Below, one piece after another: positions 32,657 to 41,066 of a DNA stretch of 64,000 nt. Made by a program: the position numbers and the translations under genes. Source of the stretch: Bradyrhizobium sp. SSBR45G (GTDB lineage Bacteria; Pseudomonadota; Alphaproteobacteria; Rhizobiales; Xanthobacteraceae); contig NZ_BSCT01000023.1 in the NCBI RefSeq assembly GCF_030159255.1, positions 62,001 to 126,000 on the forward strand, written 5' to 3'. The notes under the pieces were generated by a model. The model saw nothing but the letters and a program-made list of their open reading frames with translations, had not been told where the DNA came from and did no database searches. The first letter of the stretch is position 1; the number at the start of each line of letters is the position of its first letter.

Positions 32657-34171
32657 ATGACTGCAACTCTGCCCCCGGAACGCATTGCCGTGATCGTCGG
32701 CGTCGGCGAAGTCGTCGATCGCCCCAAGGACGTCGCCGAGGGGCTGGAGCCGCTGGCGCTGCTCGAGCAGGCGATCCGCCGCGCGGAAAATGACGCCGGC
32801 GCCAAGCTGATCCAGGGTCTCGGCTCGCTCGACGTCGTGAACTTCCTGAGCTGGCGCTATCGCGACCCTGAGCAGGCGCTGGCGCAGCGGCTCGGCGTCA
32901 AGCCGGCGCACTGCTATTACGGGCCGGTGGGCGGCGAGAGCCCGATCCGTTTTCTGCATGAGGCCGCCTTGCGCATCGCGCGCGGCGAATGCGAGGTCGC
33001 GGTGGTCTGCGGCGCGGAGGCGCAATCGACCGCGACCAAGGCCGAGCGTGGCGGCGTCGCCCTGCCCTGGACGCCGTTCGCGCACGATGTCGAGGAGCCG
33101 AAGCGCGGCGCAGCGTTCCAGAAGCCGCTGGCGGTGAAGCTCGGCGTGTTCCGTCCGGTCTCGGTCTATCCGTTCTACGAGGTCGCGAGTTCAGCGAAAT
33201 GGGGGCAGACGCCGCGGCAGGCGCTCGCCGAATCCGGCGAGCTGTGGTCGCGCTTCTCGGCGGTCGCCGCCTACAATCCGAATGCCTGGCTGAAGCGGCA
33301 TTTCGCGCCAGAGGAGATTACCACGCCCTCGCCCGACAACCGCGCGATTGCCTGGCCTTACACCAAGCTGATGGTGGCCAACCCCATGGTCAACATGGGC
33401 GCGGCGCTGATCCTGACCAGCCTCGCCAAAGCGCGCACCGCGGGCATTGCCGACAATCGCATGATCTATCCGCTCGGTGGCGCCTCGGCCGAGGACCCGC
33501 GGGACTATCTCACGCGCGATCAGTTCGCCGAGAGCCATCCGCAGAACGCGGTGCTGCAGGCGGCGATGAATCTCGTCGGCGGCACGGGCGCGGCCTTCGA
33601 CGTCATCGAGCTTTACAGCTGCTTTCCCTGCGTGCCGAAGATGGCGCGGCGAACCCTGGGGCTCGGCGCAGACGTCGAGCCGACCGTCACCGGCGGGCTG
33701 ACCTTCTTCGGCGCGCCGCTCAACACCTACATGACGCATGCCGCCTGCGCGATGGTGCGGCGGCTGCGCGGCGGTGGCGGCGCCAGGCGCGGCCTGCTCT
33801 ACGGCCAGGGCGGCTTCGTCACCAAGCATCATGCGCTGGTGATCTCGCGCGAGCCGCCCTCGTCGTTGTCGCAGGACGTCAGCGCGCAGGCCGAGGCCGA
33901 CCGCCAGCGCGCCGCGGCGCCGGCGTTCGTCGGCGAAGCGGCGGGCCCCGGCAAGGTCGAGAGCTTCACCGCGCTGTTCGATCGCAACGGCGAGGTCGAG
34001 CACGGCGTGGTGATGCTGCGCACCGAGCAGGACACGCGCACGCTCGCGCGTGTGCCGGCGCATCACCAGGCGACGCTGGCGCGGCTGATGGATCAGGACC
34101 GGTCACCTGTCGGCACGCTCGGCGCGATCACCATGGCGGCCGACGGCGTGCCGGAGTGGCGGGTCAATTAG
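32657..34171 (+). CDS. Thiolase-fold protein lacking the nucleophilic cysteine
   Basis: A 504-residue thiolase-superfamily protein. Compared with the thiolase at 10209, the segment VGGCSF there is VGGESP here (E94 in place of Cys), so ordinary thiolysis is unlikely. The C-terminal thiolase half has GGLTFFGAPLNTYMTHA and YGQGGFVTKHHALV instead of a CHG box. An additional C-terminal domain of about 100 residues (from GKVESFTALFDRNG) resembles the OB-like extension of some annotated acetyl-CoA acetyltransferases. An acyl-CoA-binding or non-thiolytic role is inferred. It stands alone, divergent from yghU. Confidence 0.83.
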   Translation: MTATLPPERIAVIVGVGEVVDRPKDVAEGLEPLALLEQAIRRAENDAGAKLIQGLGSLDVVNFLSWRYRDPEQALAQRLGVKPAHCYYGPVGGESPIRFLHEAALRIARGECEVAVVCGAEAQSTATKAERGGVALPWTPFAHDVEEPKRGAAFQKPLAVKLGVFRPVSVYPFYEVASSAKWGQTPRQALAESGELWSRFSAVAAYNPNAWLKRHFAPEEITTPSPDNRAIAWPYTKLMVANPMVNMGAALILTSLAKARTAGIADNRMIYPLGGASAEDPRDYLTRDQFAESHPQNAVLQAAMNLVGGTGAAFDVIELYSCFPCVPKMARRTLGLGADVEPTVTGGLTFFGAPLNTYMTHAACAMVRRLRGGGGARRGLLYGQGGFVTKHHALVISREPPSSLSQDVSAQAEADRQRAAAPAFVGEAAGPGKVESFTALFDRNGEVEHGVVMLRTEQDTRTLARVPAHHQATLARLMDQDRSPVGTLGAITMAADGVPEWRVN

Positions 34172-34190
34172 GACAGCCTGCAGCGCCATA

Positions 34191-34236
34191 CTGTCATTCC
34201 GGGTTCGAGGCCTGCGGCCTTGCCCCGCAATGACAG
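34191..34236. repeat. Short palindrome of the GTCATTCCGGG type
   Basis: CTGTCATTCCGGG pairs imperfectly with CCCCGCAATGACAG, with an inner AGGCC/GGCCT. It lies between the stops of convergent genes and may act as a terminator. Related to the repeat at 6668-6768. Confidence 0.6.
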
Positions 34237-34261
34237 TGAGTGTGAGACGATCAGTTGCGGC

Positions 34262-34600
34262 TCACACCTCCCGCGCCTCGCGCTGCCAGCGCGCATAGGC
34301 AACCTCCCAGGAGGGCTCGGCATCCGCTGCAAAGCCGAGAGTCCTGCCGCCGCCGAGGTCGCGGAAGCCGATCATGGCGCGGCGATGGGCGCCGCTTCTG
34401 ACATAGGCGCGCATGCTGGCTTCGTCCGTCCAGACGGTCATGGTGTGATAGATGCCGCCGGCGGGACGCAGCTCGGCCCGCAGATTGCCGGGCGCGCGAC
34501 GCGCCTGCTGCGCGGCCCGCCACGTGCGCCACCAGAACCGCGCCAGGCGGGCCAGCCCGGGATGCGGACGGAAGCCGGTGACAGAGACGTAGACACCCAT
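34262..34600 (-). CDS. Antibiotic-biosynthesis-monooxygenase-like (dimeric alpha-beta barrel) protein
   Basis: A 112-residue protein with the small ferredoxin-like pattern of ABM/DUF3291-type proteins: MGVYVSVTGFRPHP, a central GGIYHTMTVWTDEASMRAYVRSGAHRRAM and a final EPSWEVAYARW. Members are cofactor-free or haem/flavin-linked monooxygenases or plain stress proteins. The motif TVWxDxxSMxxYxxSGxHR is characteristic, but I cannot name a substrate. The start is ATG 34600. It lies 120 bases downstream of the J-domain gene in the same direction. Confidence 0.75.
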   Translation of the reverse strand: MGVYVSVTGFRPHPGLARLARFWWRTWRAAQQARRAPGNLRAELRPAGGIYHTMTVWTDEASMRAYVRSGAHRRAMIGFRDLGGGRTLGFAADAEPSWEVAYARWQREAREV

Positions 34601-34720
34601 GATGCGCTCCTGGAACAGCCGACCGCGACGTGGCCGTATCGACCGCGCAGACCGGTGTCATCGGAACGCTGCTCCGCGCGTTCTGGATGTCAAAGGGCGC
34701 GCCTCTCGACCGCGTGCGGC

Positions 34721-35824
34721 TCAGCGCCCGCTGCGCCTGGGCGTGCCATTCACGGGCAGCGCCCCCGTCGTTTCGGAGGTCTCCGGACGGACGCGACCGT
34801 CGTCGGCGATCTGCTGCTCGCGCTTGCGCGTCAGCGCCTCGTCGCGGCGGGCAGTCGCGACCGCGAGGCCCGGGCTCAGCTTGAGCGCCTGGTTGAAATC
34901 GGCGAGCGCGCGGTCGTAGCTCCCCTTCGCCAGCCAGATAGCGCCGCGGTCGCTGTAGAGTTCGGGATCGCTGAAGCTCATGCGCACCGCGCGATCGAGA
35001 TCGACCAGCGCCTCGTCGAGCTCGCCCTTCTGCTGCAGGACCAGCGCACGATCGTGGAACAGGGCCGGATTGTTCGGATCGAGCCGGATCGCCCGCTCAT
35101 AGTCGGCCAGCGCGCGGTCGAAGCGGCCTCTGCGGCCGAGCTCCCGGGCGCGGTAGCGATACAGGTCGGCATTGCGCGGCGCGAGCTGGACTGCCTCATC
35201 GAGGTCGGCGATGGCGCCGTCGAGATTCCCCTGCTGGCTGCGCTCTAGCCCTCGCTTCAGGAAGGCTGCAGCCGATGTCGGCGCCTCGGAGACCACCTCT
35301 CCGGCTGTCGCCTCGATCGCCGGCAACGACGCCGGCCCGGCCGCCGCGGGCGGTGGCGATGGCACGGCGCTGGCCGCCGCATCCTTCGCGACGGGCGCCG
35401 CCTCGCCGCCTGGATCGCGCGGCGGCATGGCGCGCGGCGGAGGCAATGGTTGAAGCGTGACCGAGCGCGTCGTCTCCGGCTTGCTCAGCCAGTCGCTGAC
35501 CGACGGCAGCAGCAGGATCTCCAGCCCGATCAGGATCGCGCTGAGCACAGACGTGGCCGCGGTGAACTGCAGGATGGCGTCCCAGCGCTCCCGCCGGGCG
35601 CGATCGCGCTCGAAGGCGAGGCTGGCATCATACTCGGCCCGCAAACCAGGATCGCGAAGCACCTTGTAGGCCACGATGATCATCTTGAGCTGATGCTCTG
35701 ACGCGGCATCGCCACCGCCCCGCAGGTCGGGGTGGTGCGCCTTCGCCGCCTGCCGGAACGCCCGCTTGATCGTCTCGAGATCAGCGCGCGGCGAAACCCC
35801 GAGCACCTCGTAATGCGTCTTCAT
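34721..35824 (-). CDS. J-domain protein with membrane helix and TPR repeats
   Basis: A 367-residue co-chaperone-like protein. The N-terminal J domain (1-70) has the DnaK-stimulating HPD at 31-33. One membrane helix (about 84-107) is followed by a Pro/Ala-rich linker (about 115-180). Four tetratricopeptide repeats (about 187-320) follow, with phased ALADYERAIRLDPNNP-type signatures. The topology would put the TPR domain on the other side of the membrane from the J domain, i.e. periplasmic, if the J domain is cytoplasmic. It lacks the G/F and zinc-finger regions of DnaJ proper. Partner proteins are unknown. Confidence 0.87.
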   Translation of the reverse strand: MKTHYEVLGVSPRADLETIKRAFRQAAKAHHPDLRGGGDAASEHQLKMIIVAYKVLRDPGLRAEYDASLAFERDRARRERWDAILQFTAATSVLSAILIGLEILLLPSVSDWLSKPETTRSVTLQPLPPPRAMPPRDPGGEAAPVAKDAAASAVPSPPPAAAGPASLPAIEATAGEVVSEAPTSAAAFLKRGLERSQQGNLDGAIADLDEAVQLAPRNADLYRYRARELGRRGRFDRALADYERAIRLDPNNPALFHDRALVLQQKGELDEALVDLDRAVRMSFSDPELYSDRGAIWLAKGSYDRALADFNQALKLSPGLAVATARRDEALTRKREQQIADDGRVRPETSETTGALPVNGTPRRSGR

Positions 35825-35863
35825 AATGCCGCCCCGAGGCCTCCTCTGGAGCTTCGTTCAGGA

Positions 35864-36925
35864 TCATGCCGGGAGCATGTCGAGCGCATAATGGGCGCCA
35901 TCGCGAACGAGCCGGCCAAATCCGGGCCATGGAAAATGCGAACCGCAGATCAGCATCCTGTCCGCGACAATCCGATCGAGTAATTTGCGACGGCTGACCT
36001 CGGCGGCCGGCCCATCCTGATCATAGGCGCCGTGCCACTCCGGATGGCGCAGGCAGAACGCCGGCACATAGGCGGTATCGCCGGAGATCATCAGCTGCTC
36101 CGGGCCGGAGCTGAGGTGGAAGGCCGTATGGCCCGGCGTGTGACCGGGCGCGCTGACGAAGCGGATGCCGGGCACCACCTCATCCTCGCCCTCGACGGGC
36201 AGCACGTTCTTCCAGCTCGGGATCACGCTCTGGATGCGGCGGGCCAGCGACTGCCGCCACGGCGGCAGGCGGCTGGTGAGCGCGGGATCGGTCCAGAACT
36301 TGTGCTCGGCCGCAGCAACGATGATCTCGGCATTGGGAAACACGGGGGCGTCGCTGTCCTCGCGCAGCAGTCCGAAAATATGATCGGGATGGAAATGCGA
36401 GATCAGGATGGTGTCGATTTCCTGCGGACGAATGCCGGCCGCCTTGAGGTTGTCCAGCATGCGGCCCGAGATGAAGATCGAGTCCGAGTTGTAGCCTTGC
36501 ACCTGTCCACCGCCGCCGGCATCGCACAGCACGGTCTTGCCCTTCAGCCGCACCACATAGGTCGAGATCGGAATCGGGACGAAGGCGGGATTGAAGCCCG
36601 CTGCACGCAGCGCGTCCTTGACGTCGCTGATGCTGGCGTTGCTGAAGAAGCCCGCCTCGTGCGGCTTCTCCCAGATGCCGTCATAGAGCGCGATCACCTC
36701 GGCCTCGCCGACCGTGATCCGGCAAAAGCCGCGTTCGGGGTCCTCGGTGCGCCGGCGCGGCTTGGCGTCGACCACGGCAAGACCGGCGTCGAGGCCGAAG
36801 GCTGCGGCAGCGGTTGCTGCCGACAGCACCAGGGTCCTGCGCGATGGTCCGCACGCCGTCACACTGCCCGCCACAAATCTGTACCGCTGGTTGAACAAAC
36901 CGGAGATGCAAGTGAACCTTTGCAC
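35864..36925 (-). CDS. Tat-type metallo-beta-lactamase-fold hydrolase
   Basis: A 353-residue MBL-fold enzyme with the Zn motif HFHPDH (177-182), GHTPGH, SGDTA (bridging Asp) and a final GSHFPWPG. The overall plan is like quorum-quenching lactonases and related hydrolases. A twin-arginine leader (SRRTLVLSAATAAAAFG, R29-R30) predicts export. The ATG at 36925 gives about 28 residues before the RR pair; GTG 36862 (VTACGPSRR) is an equally credible start with a normal-length leader. Lactonase activity is not proven. It stands next to the chemoreceptor array, separated from it by 247 bases in which I see nothing further. Confidence 0.85.
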   Translation of the reverse strand: MQRFTCISGLFNQRYRFVAGSVTACGPSRRTLVLSAATAAAAFGLDAGLAVVDAKPRRRTEDPERGFCRITVGEAEVIALYDGIWEKPHEAGFFSNASISDVKDALRAAGFNPAFVPIPISTYVVRLKGKTVLCDAGGGGQVQGYNSDSIFISGRMLDNLKAAGIRPQEIDTILISHFHPDHIFGLLREDSDAPVFPNAEIIVAAAEHKFWTDPALTSRLPPWRQSLARRIQSVIPSWKNVLPVEGEDEVVPGIRFVSAPGHTPGHTAFHLSSGPEQLMISGDTAYVPAFCLRHPEWHGAYDQDGPAAEVSRRKLLDRIVADRMLICGSHFPWPGFGRLVRDGAHYALDMLPA

Positions 36926-37172
36926 CTTAGCGGGATTATGGCGCCACAGCGGCGTTTCTGGCCGGGCGATCCAGTGTGCGGTGTTTGCAACGGTTCAGCG
37001 TCCGCCCGTCAGGGCGCGGCCGAGGGGAGCTGATGCGCGCGACATGATCGTCCGGCTTCTGCAAGGATCTCGTGCCAAGTACGACCTGCTGGCAGTGCGA
37101 CGCAGCAACAACCGTTCAACTGACGAACGCGACGGCTGGCCGTTTTGACCATCGTCACCGGTCGCGTCGTCC

Positions 37173-38864
37173 TCAGGCGGCGCGAACCGATTGAAGGAAG
37201 CGGCTGACCTCCTGCTTGAGACGGTTGCTGTCGCCGGACAGCTGACGCGCCGCCGTGAGCACCTGGCTCGACGTCTCCTCGGTATCGCCGGCCCCGCGCT
37301 GCACGTCGGTGATGTTCGACGAGACCTGCTGCGTGCCGGTCGCGGCGTGCTGAATGTTGCGGGAGATCTCCGCGGTGGCCGCACCCTGCTCCTCGACGGC
37401 CGCGGCAACGGTCGCGGCGATCTCCGAGAGCCGCTCGATCGTGGTCGAGATCTCTCTGATCGCACCGACCGATTCCTGCGTCGCCGACTGGATGCCGGAG
37501 ATCTGCTGCCCGATCTCGCCGGTGGCCTTGGCGGTCTGCTCGGCCAGCGCCTTCACCTCGGAGGCCACCACCGCGAAGCCGCGCCCGGCTTCACCGGCGC
37601 GCGCCGCCTCGATGGTGGCGTTGAGCGCAAGCAGGTTGGTCTGGCCGGCAATCGAGTTGATCAGCTCGACGACGTCACCAATGCGGGTTGCGGCCTTCGA
37701 CAGCTCGCCGACCCGATCATTGGTACGGCGAGCCTGGCCGACTGCATCCGATGCGATCCGCGCCGATTCCTGGACCTGGCGGCTGATCTCCCTGACCGAC
37801 GACGTCAGTTCCTCGGTCGCCGAGGCGACGGCCTGAACGTTGGCCGAGGCCTCTTCGGAGGCCGCAGCAACGCTGGTGGACAGCTCCTGCCCGCGCATGG
37901 CCGTGCTCGACAGCGAGTTGGCCGAGCTCTCGAGCTCGGTCGAGGCCCTCGACACCGTGTCGACGATGTTGCCAATGGCGCCTTCGAAGTTTTCGGCGAG
38001 CTCCGACATCTCTCGCTTGCGCGAGGTAGTCGCGCGCGCTTCCTGCTCCACGAGCTCCCTGGCGTTGAAGCGCACCATCGTCTGCACGGTCTGCAGGTTG
38101 CGCAGCGCGCGGCCGATCTCGTCGTCGCGCTCGATGCGCATGCGGGTATCGAGCTTGCCTTGGGTGATGCTCTCCATCGTCTCGTTGAGATGGTCGAGCG
38201 GACCGGCGACCGCGCTCATCGTGCGCGAGCCGACCAGGCCACAGAGGATGATACCGACAGCAGCGATCCCCGCCGAGGTCATGCCGCCGAGCCCGCCCTC
38301 GCCGAACGAGATCACGCCGAGCGCGATCAGGAATATGATCTGCAGCCCGAGCAAAGTGCGCAGCCTTGCTGCGATCGTTCCGTTGAACATCGCGAGATGG
38401 TCGAACACCGAGCGGTGGCGGACGATGCCGTCATTGATCTTGTAGCCGTGCGGCTTCTTTTCACGGATCGCAGCATAGACCTGCTCGGCCTCGGCCCGCT
38501 GGTCGGACGGCAGCTTGGTCCGCACCGAGGTGTAGCCGACAATCTGGCCATCCTTGCGGATCGGCGACGCCGTCGCCAGAACCCAGTAGTAGTCGCCATT
38601 CTTCCGGCGGTTCTTCACCGCGCCAACCCAGGGACGGCCTGCCTTCAGCGTCGTCCAGAGATTATCGAATGCTTCCGGCGGCATGTCAGGGTGACGGACG
38701 ATGTTGTGCGGCTGCCCCATCAGCTCGGCCTCGGTGAAGCCGGCCGCGTCGACGAAATCCCGGTTGAAGAACGTCAGCTTGCCCTTGGCGTCGGTCTTCG
38801 ACACGATCAGCGTATCATCCGTAATCGGATATTCGACATTGGTGACGGGCAGGTTCTTACGCAT
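37173..38864 (-). CDS. Methyl-accepting chemotaxis protein with N-terminal PAS domain (Aer-like)
   Basis: MCP 1 of 7. The 563-residue transducer has a cytoplasmic Aer-type PAS domain first (about 10-110; FTEAELMGQPHNIVRHPDMP and RRKNGDYYWV), which in Aer binds FAD and senses redox/oxygen. Two close hydrophobic segments (about 172-212) without a periplasmic domain follow, then a HAMP-like stretch (about 215-265) and the signalling domain. The hairpin tip is ELINSIAGQTNLLALNATIE. It has no large periplasmic ligand domain, unlike its six neighbours. ATG 38864 (MRKNLPVTNVEYP) is chosen over an upstream in-frame codon at 38903 because it matches the usual Aer-like N-terminus. Confidence 0.93.
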   Translation of the reverse strand: MRKNLPVTNVEYPITDDTLIVSKTDAKGKLTFFNRDFVDAAGFTEAELMGQPHNIVRHPDMPPEAFDNLWTTLKAGRPWVGAVKNRRKNGDYYWVLATASPIRKDGQIVGYTSVRTKLPSDQRAEAEQVYAAIREKKPHGYKINDGIVRHRSVFDHLAMFNGTIAARLRTLLGLQIIFLIALGVISFGEGGLGGMTSAGIAAVGIILCGLVGSRTMSAVAGPLDHLNETMESITQGKLDTRMRIERDDEIGRALRNLQTVQTMVRFNARELVEQEARATTSRKREMSELAENFEGAIGNIVDTVSRASTELESSANSLSSTAMRGQELSTSVAAASEEASANVQAVASATEELTSSVREISRQVQESARIASDAVGQARRTNDRVGELSKAATRIGDVVELINSIAGQTNLLALNATIEAARAGEAGRGFAVVASEVKALAEQTAKATGEIGQQISGIQSATQESVGAIREISTTIERLSEIAATVAAAVEEQGAATAEISRNIQHAATGTQQVSSNITDVQRGAGDTEETSSQVLTAARQLSGDSNRLKQEVSRFLQSVRAA

Positions 38865-38984
38865 GGCGCGGCTCTCGCTGTGGGGGCTGCCGATTGATCG
38901 CACGCTCGTTCGTGCGACTAATATTTTCGCAACTGATCAATCAATCATCGCGCAGTCCGCTTAACCTAAGATAAAGTATCAAAA

Positions 38985-38998
38985 CCGTAAAACTGCGG
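38985..38998 (-). promoter_or_regulatory. MCP-upstream palindrome, copy for PAS-MCP
   Basis: CCGTA-AAAC-TGCGG, one mismatch from CCGTA-N4-TACGG, starting 121 bases upstream of the start codon. It belongs to a motif shared by most genes of the array. Confidence 0.55.
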
Positions 38999-39075
38999 AA
39001 TCATCAAATTCAATCCAGAGGTTGAACCATTCTGCGCAGCCTTGCGCCGGCTTCGACCTCCCCGTCCCAACGAGA

Positions 39076-39104
39076 AACGGCGGCGAACCATGTTCGCCGC
39101 CGTT
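39076..39104 (-). terminator. Hairpin downstream of second MCP gene
   Basis: AACGGCGGCGAAC and GTTCGCCGCCGTT form a perfect 13-bp stem with a 3-base loop, 39 bases past the stop at 39143. On the minus strand it is followed by TCTCGTT, a weak T-tract. Confidence 0.65.
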
Positions 39105-39142
39105 CCGGAAGTTGTTCATCGCTGTGGCCTTGCCGCCTCGGA

Positions 39143-40837
39143 TCAGGCTGCGCGCACCGTCTGCATGAAGCGCGACACCTCAGACTTGAGGCGGGTGCTG
39201 TTGGCCGAGAGCAGCTTCGCCGCCGAGAGCACCTGCGACGACGCGCTCCCGGTCTCCATCGCGCCGCGCTGCACATGGGCGACGTTGGATGACACCTCGC
39301 CGGTGCCGGCTGCGGCCTGCTGCACGTTGCGGGCGATCTCCTGCGTCGCCGCGCCCTGCTCCTCGACAGCCGCCGCGATCGTCGACGAGATCTCCGACAG
39401 CTTCTCGATCGTGACCGAGATCTCCCGGATGGCGGAGACCGAGTCCTGGGTCGCCGTCTGGATGCTGCCGATCTGATGGCCGATCTCGCCGGTCGCCTTG
39501 GCGGTCTGCTCCGCCAGCGCCTTCACCTCGGAGGCGACGACGGCGAAGCCGCGGCCGGCCTCACCGGCGCGCGCCGCCTCGATGGTGGCGTTGAGCGCGA
39601 GCAGGTTGGTCTGGCCGGCGATCGTGTTGATCAGCTCGACGACGTCGCCGATGCGGGTCGCAGCCTTCGACAGCTCGCCGACGCGGTCGGTGGTCGAGCG
39701 CGCCTGCCCGACCGCATCGCCGGCCATGCGGGCCGACTGCTGCACCTGGCGGCTGATCTCGGTGACGGACGACGACAGCTCCTCGGTCGCGGACGCGACG
39801 GACTGCACGTTGGTCGAAGCCTCCTCGGACGCCGCGGCAACGGTGGTCGCCAGCTGCTTGGAGCGGTCGGCGTTCGACGACAGCGACGTGGCCGACGATT
39901 CCAGCTGCGTGGACGCCGACGACACGGTGTCGATGATCTGGCCGACGGCCGCCTCGAAGCCGTCCGCCAGCCTCTGCATCTCGGCGCGGCGCTGCTGCGC
40001 GGCGATCCTGTCCTGCTCTACCTTGGCCTCGGCCTCCTGGCGCGCCTTCTCGGCGAGCATCTTGCCGACGCCTTCCACCGCGCGCGCGGTGTCGCCGATC
40101 TCGTCCTTGCGGTCGACGCCCACCATCGCCGGAGCTTCGCCGCGCGCCATCCGCCGCAGCACGTCGACGAGGGCCTGCATCGGCCTGGCGATGCCGAACA
40201 CACCCGCGGCAAGCGCAGCGCCGATCGCGAGAACGGTCGCGGCGACGGCTGCGATCAGCGAGTTGCGTGCGATCGTGGCGGCATTGTCGTGTTGCTCCTT
40301 GGCCGTGGCCTCTGAGAACGACACGACATCGGCGATTTCCTTGATCTGCGCGTCGACCGCCGCGTGGAGCGGACCGTCGCACTCTGCACGCATTTGTTCG
40401 GCGATCTTTGCGTTTTCCTCAGGAGTGGTCGCGTTAGCGGCCGCCTGGATGACGGGACCGCACACTGCAAACGCCTTCGCGAAACTCTCGATCAGTTTGC
40501 CGGTGGTGCTGGCCCGCTCCGGAAGATCCGTCTTGATCTTGTTCAGGCCGTCTATCACCTGCGCCGACGTGTCGCCGGCCGCCTTGAGCAGACGCGCGTT
40601 GCCGGCTTCCGTCGTCTCGGTCAGCAGAGCAAACGCAGACGCGCGGTACGTTTCGGCGCGGCGGCCCGTTCTGGCCAGCAAGACAGTTGAACTGTCGATC
40701 CGCTTCACAACGTCGGTATAGGCCGCGTCGATGGCAGACATCTGGCCAGACATGTAGCTGACGATGCCGATCATGATGCCACCCATGAGGAGAGCGATCA
40801 GCCCGACCTTGAAGACCATACGAAGATTTCTGAGCAC
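39143..40837 (-). CDS. Methyl-accepting chemotaxis protein, four-helix-type periplasmic sensor
   Basis: MCP 2 of 7, 564 residues. Membrane helix 1 is about 9-29 (VGLIALLMGGIMIGIV). A helical periplasmic domain of about 160 residues contains a Cys pair (AVCGPV and AECDGP) that could form a disulfide. Membrane helix 2 is about 192-215, followed by HAMP and the signalling domain with tip ELINTIAGQTNLLALNATIE. The start is GTG 40837, preceded by GAGAGAACGTCTC; ATG 40819 is an alternative. Ligand unknown. The two periplasmic Cys residues are not obvious in the other array members. Confidence 0.92.
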   Translation of the reverse strand: MLRNLRMVFKVGLIALLMGGIMIGIVSYMSGQMSAIDAAYTDVVKRIDSSTVLLARTGRRAETYRASAFALLTETTEAGNARLLKAAGDTSAQVIDGLNKIKTDLPERASTTGKLIESFAKAFAVCGPVIQAAANATTPEENAKIAEQMRAECDGPLHAAVDAQIKEIADVVSFSEATAKEQHDNAATIARNSLIAAVAATVLAIGAALAAGVFGIARPMQALVDVLRRMARGEAPAMVGVDRKDEIGDTARAVEGVGKMLAEKARQEAEAKVEQDRIAAQQRRAEMQRLADGFEAAVGQIIDTVSSASTQLESSATSLSSNADRSKQLATTVAAASEEASTNVQSVASATEELSSSVTEISRQVQQSARMAGDAVGQARSTTDRVGELSKAATRIGDVVELINTIAGQTNLLALNATIEAARAGEAGRGFAVVASEVKALAEQTAKATGEIGHQIGSIQTATQDSVSAIREISVTIEKLSEISSTIAAAVEEQGAATQEIARNVQQAAAGTGEVSSNVAHVQRGAMETGSASSQVLSAAKLLSANSTRLKSEVSRFMQTVRAA

Positions 40838-40927
40838 GAGACGTTCTCTCTGATTCTGAATGCAATGATTGCATCCGAACCAACCTCGCGCCAGCGCGCT
40901 TAATCTAAGTTAATTTGGAATGGCGTC

Positions 40928-40941
40928 CGGTAGTATTACGG
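40928..40941 (-). promoter_or_regulatory. MCP-upstream palindrome, second copy
   Basis: CGGTA-GTAT-TACGG, one mismatch from CCGTA-N4-TACGG, starting 91 bases upstream of GTG 40837. TTAATCTAAGTTAA lies between it and the gene. Confidence 0.55.
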
Positions 40942-41008
40942 GCTGCATATCAACTCGTTGACCTGAGGCATTTATATGCAAACAGCCTTGCGGACGCATT
41001 TGACACGA

Positions 41009-41044
41009 TAAAAAGAGGGGCGCAGCCTCGCGGCCACGCCCCCC
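41009..41044 (-). terminator. Rho-independent terminator downstream of third MCP gene
   Basis: Read on the minus strand, GGGGCG and CGCCCC enclose a 14-base interior and are followed by TCTTTTTATC. It starts 23 bases after the stop at 41067. Confidence 0.82.
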
Positions 41045-41066
41045 GGTGCGATGGACAAAGGTGAGA

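Noticed and set aside
37191..38897. 568-codon plus-strand frame opposite the PAS-containing MCP, and similar frames opposite the other MCP genes
   Set aside because: They are mirror frames of the repeated signalling-domain sequence. They recur in each paralogue because the MCP genes are duplicated, not because they code for protein.
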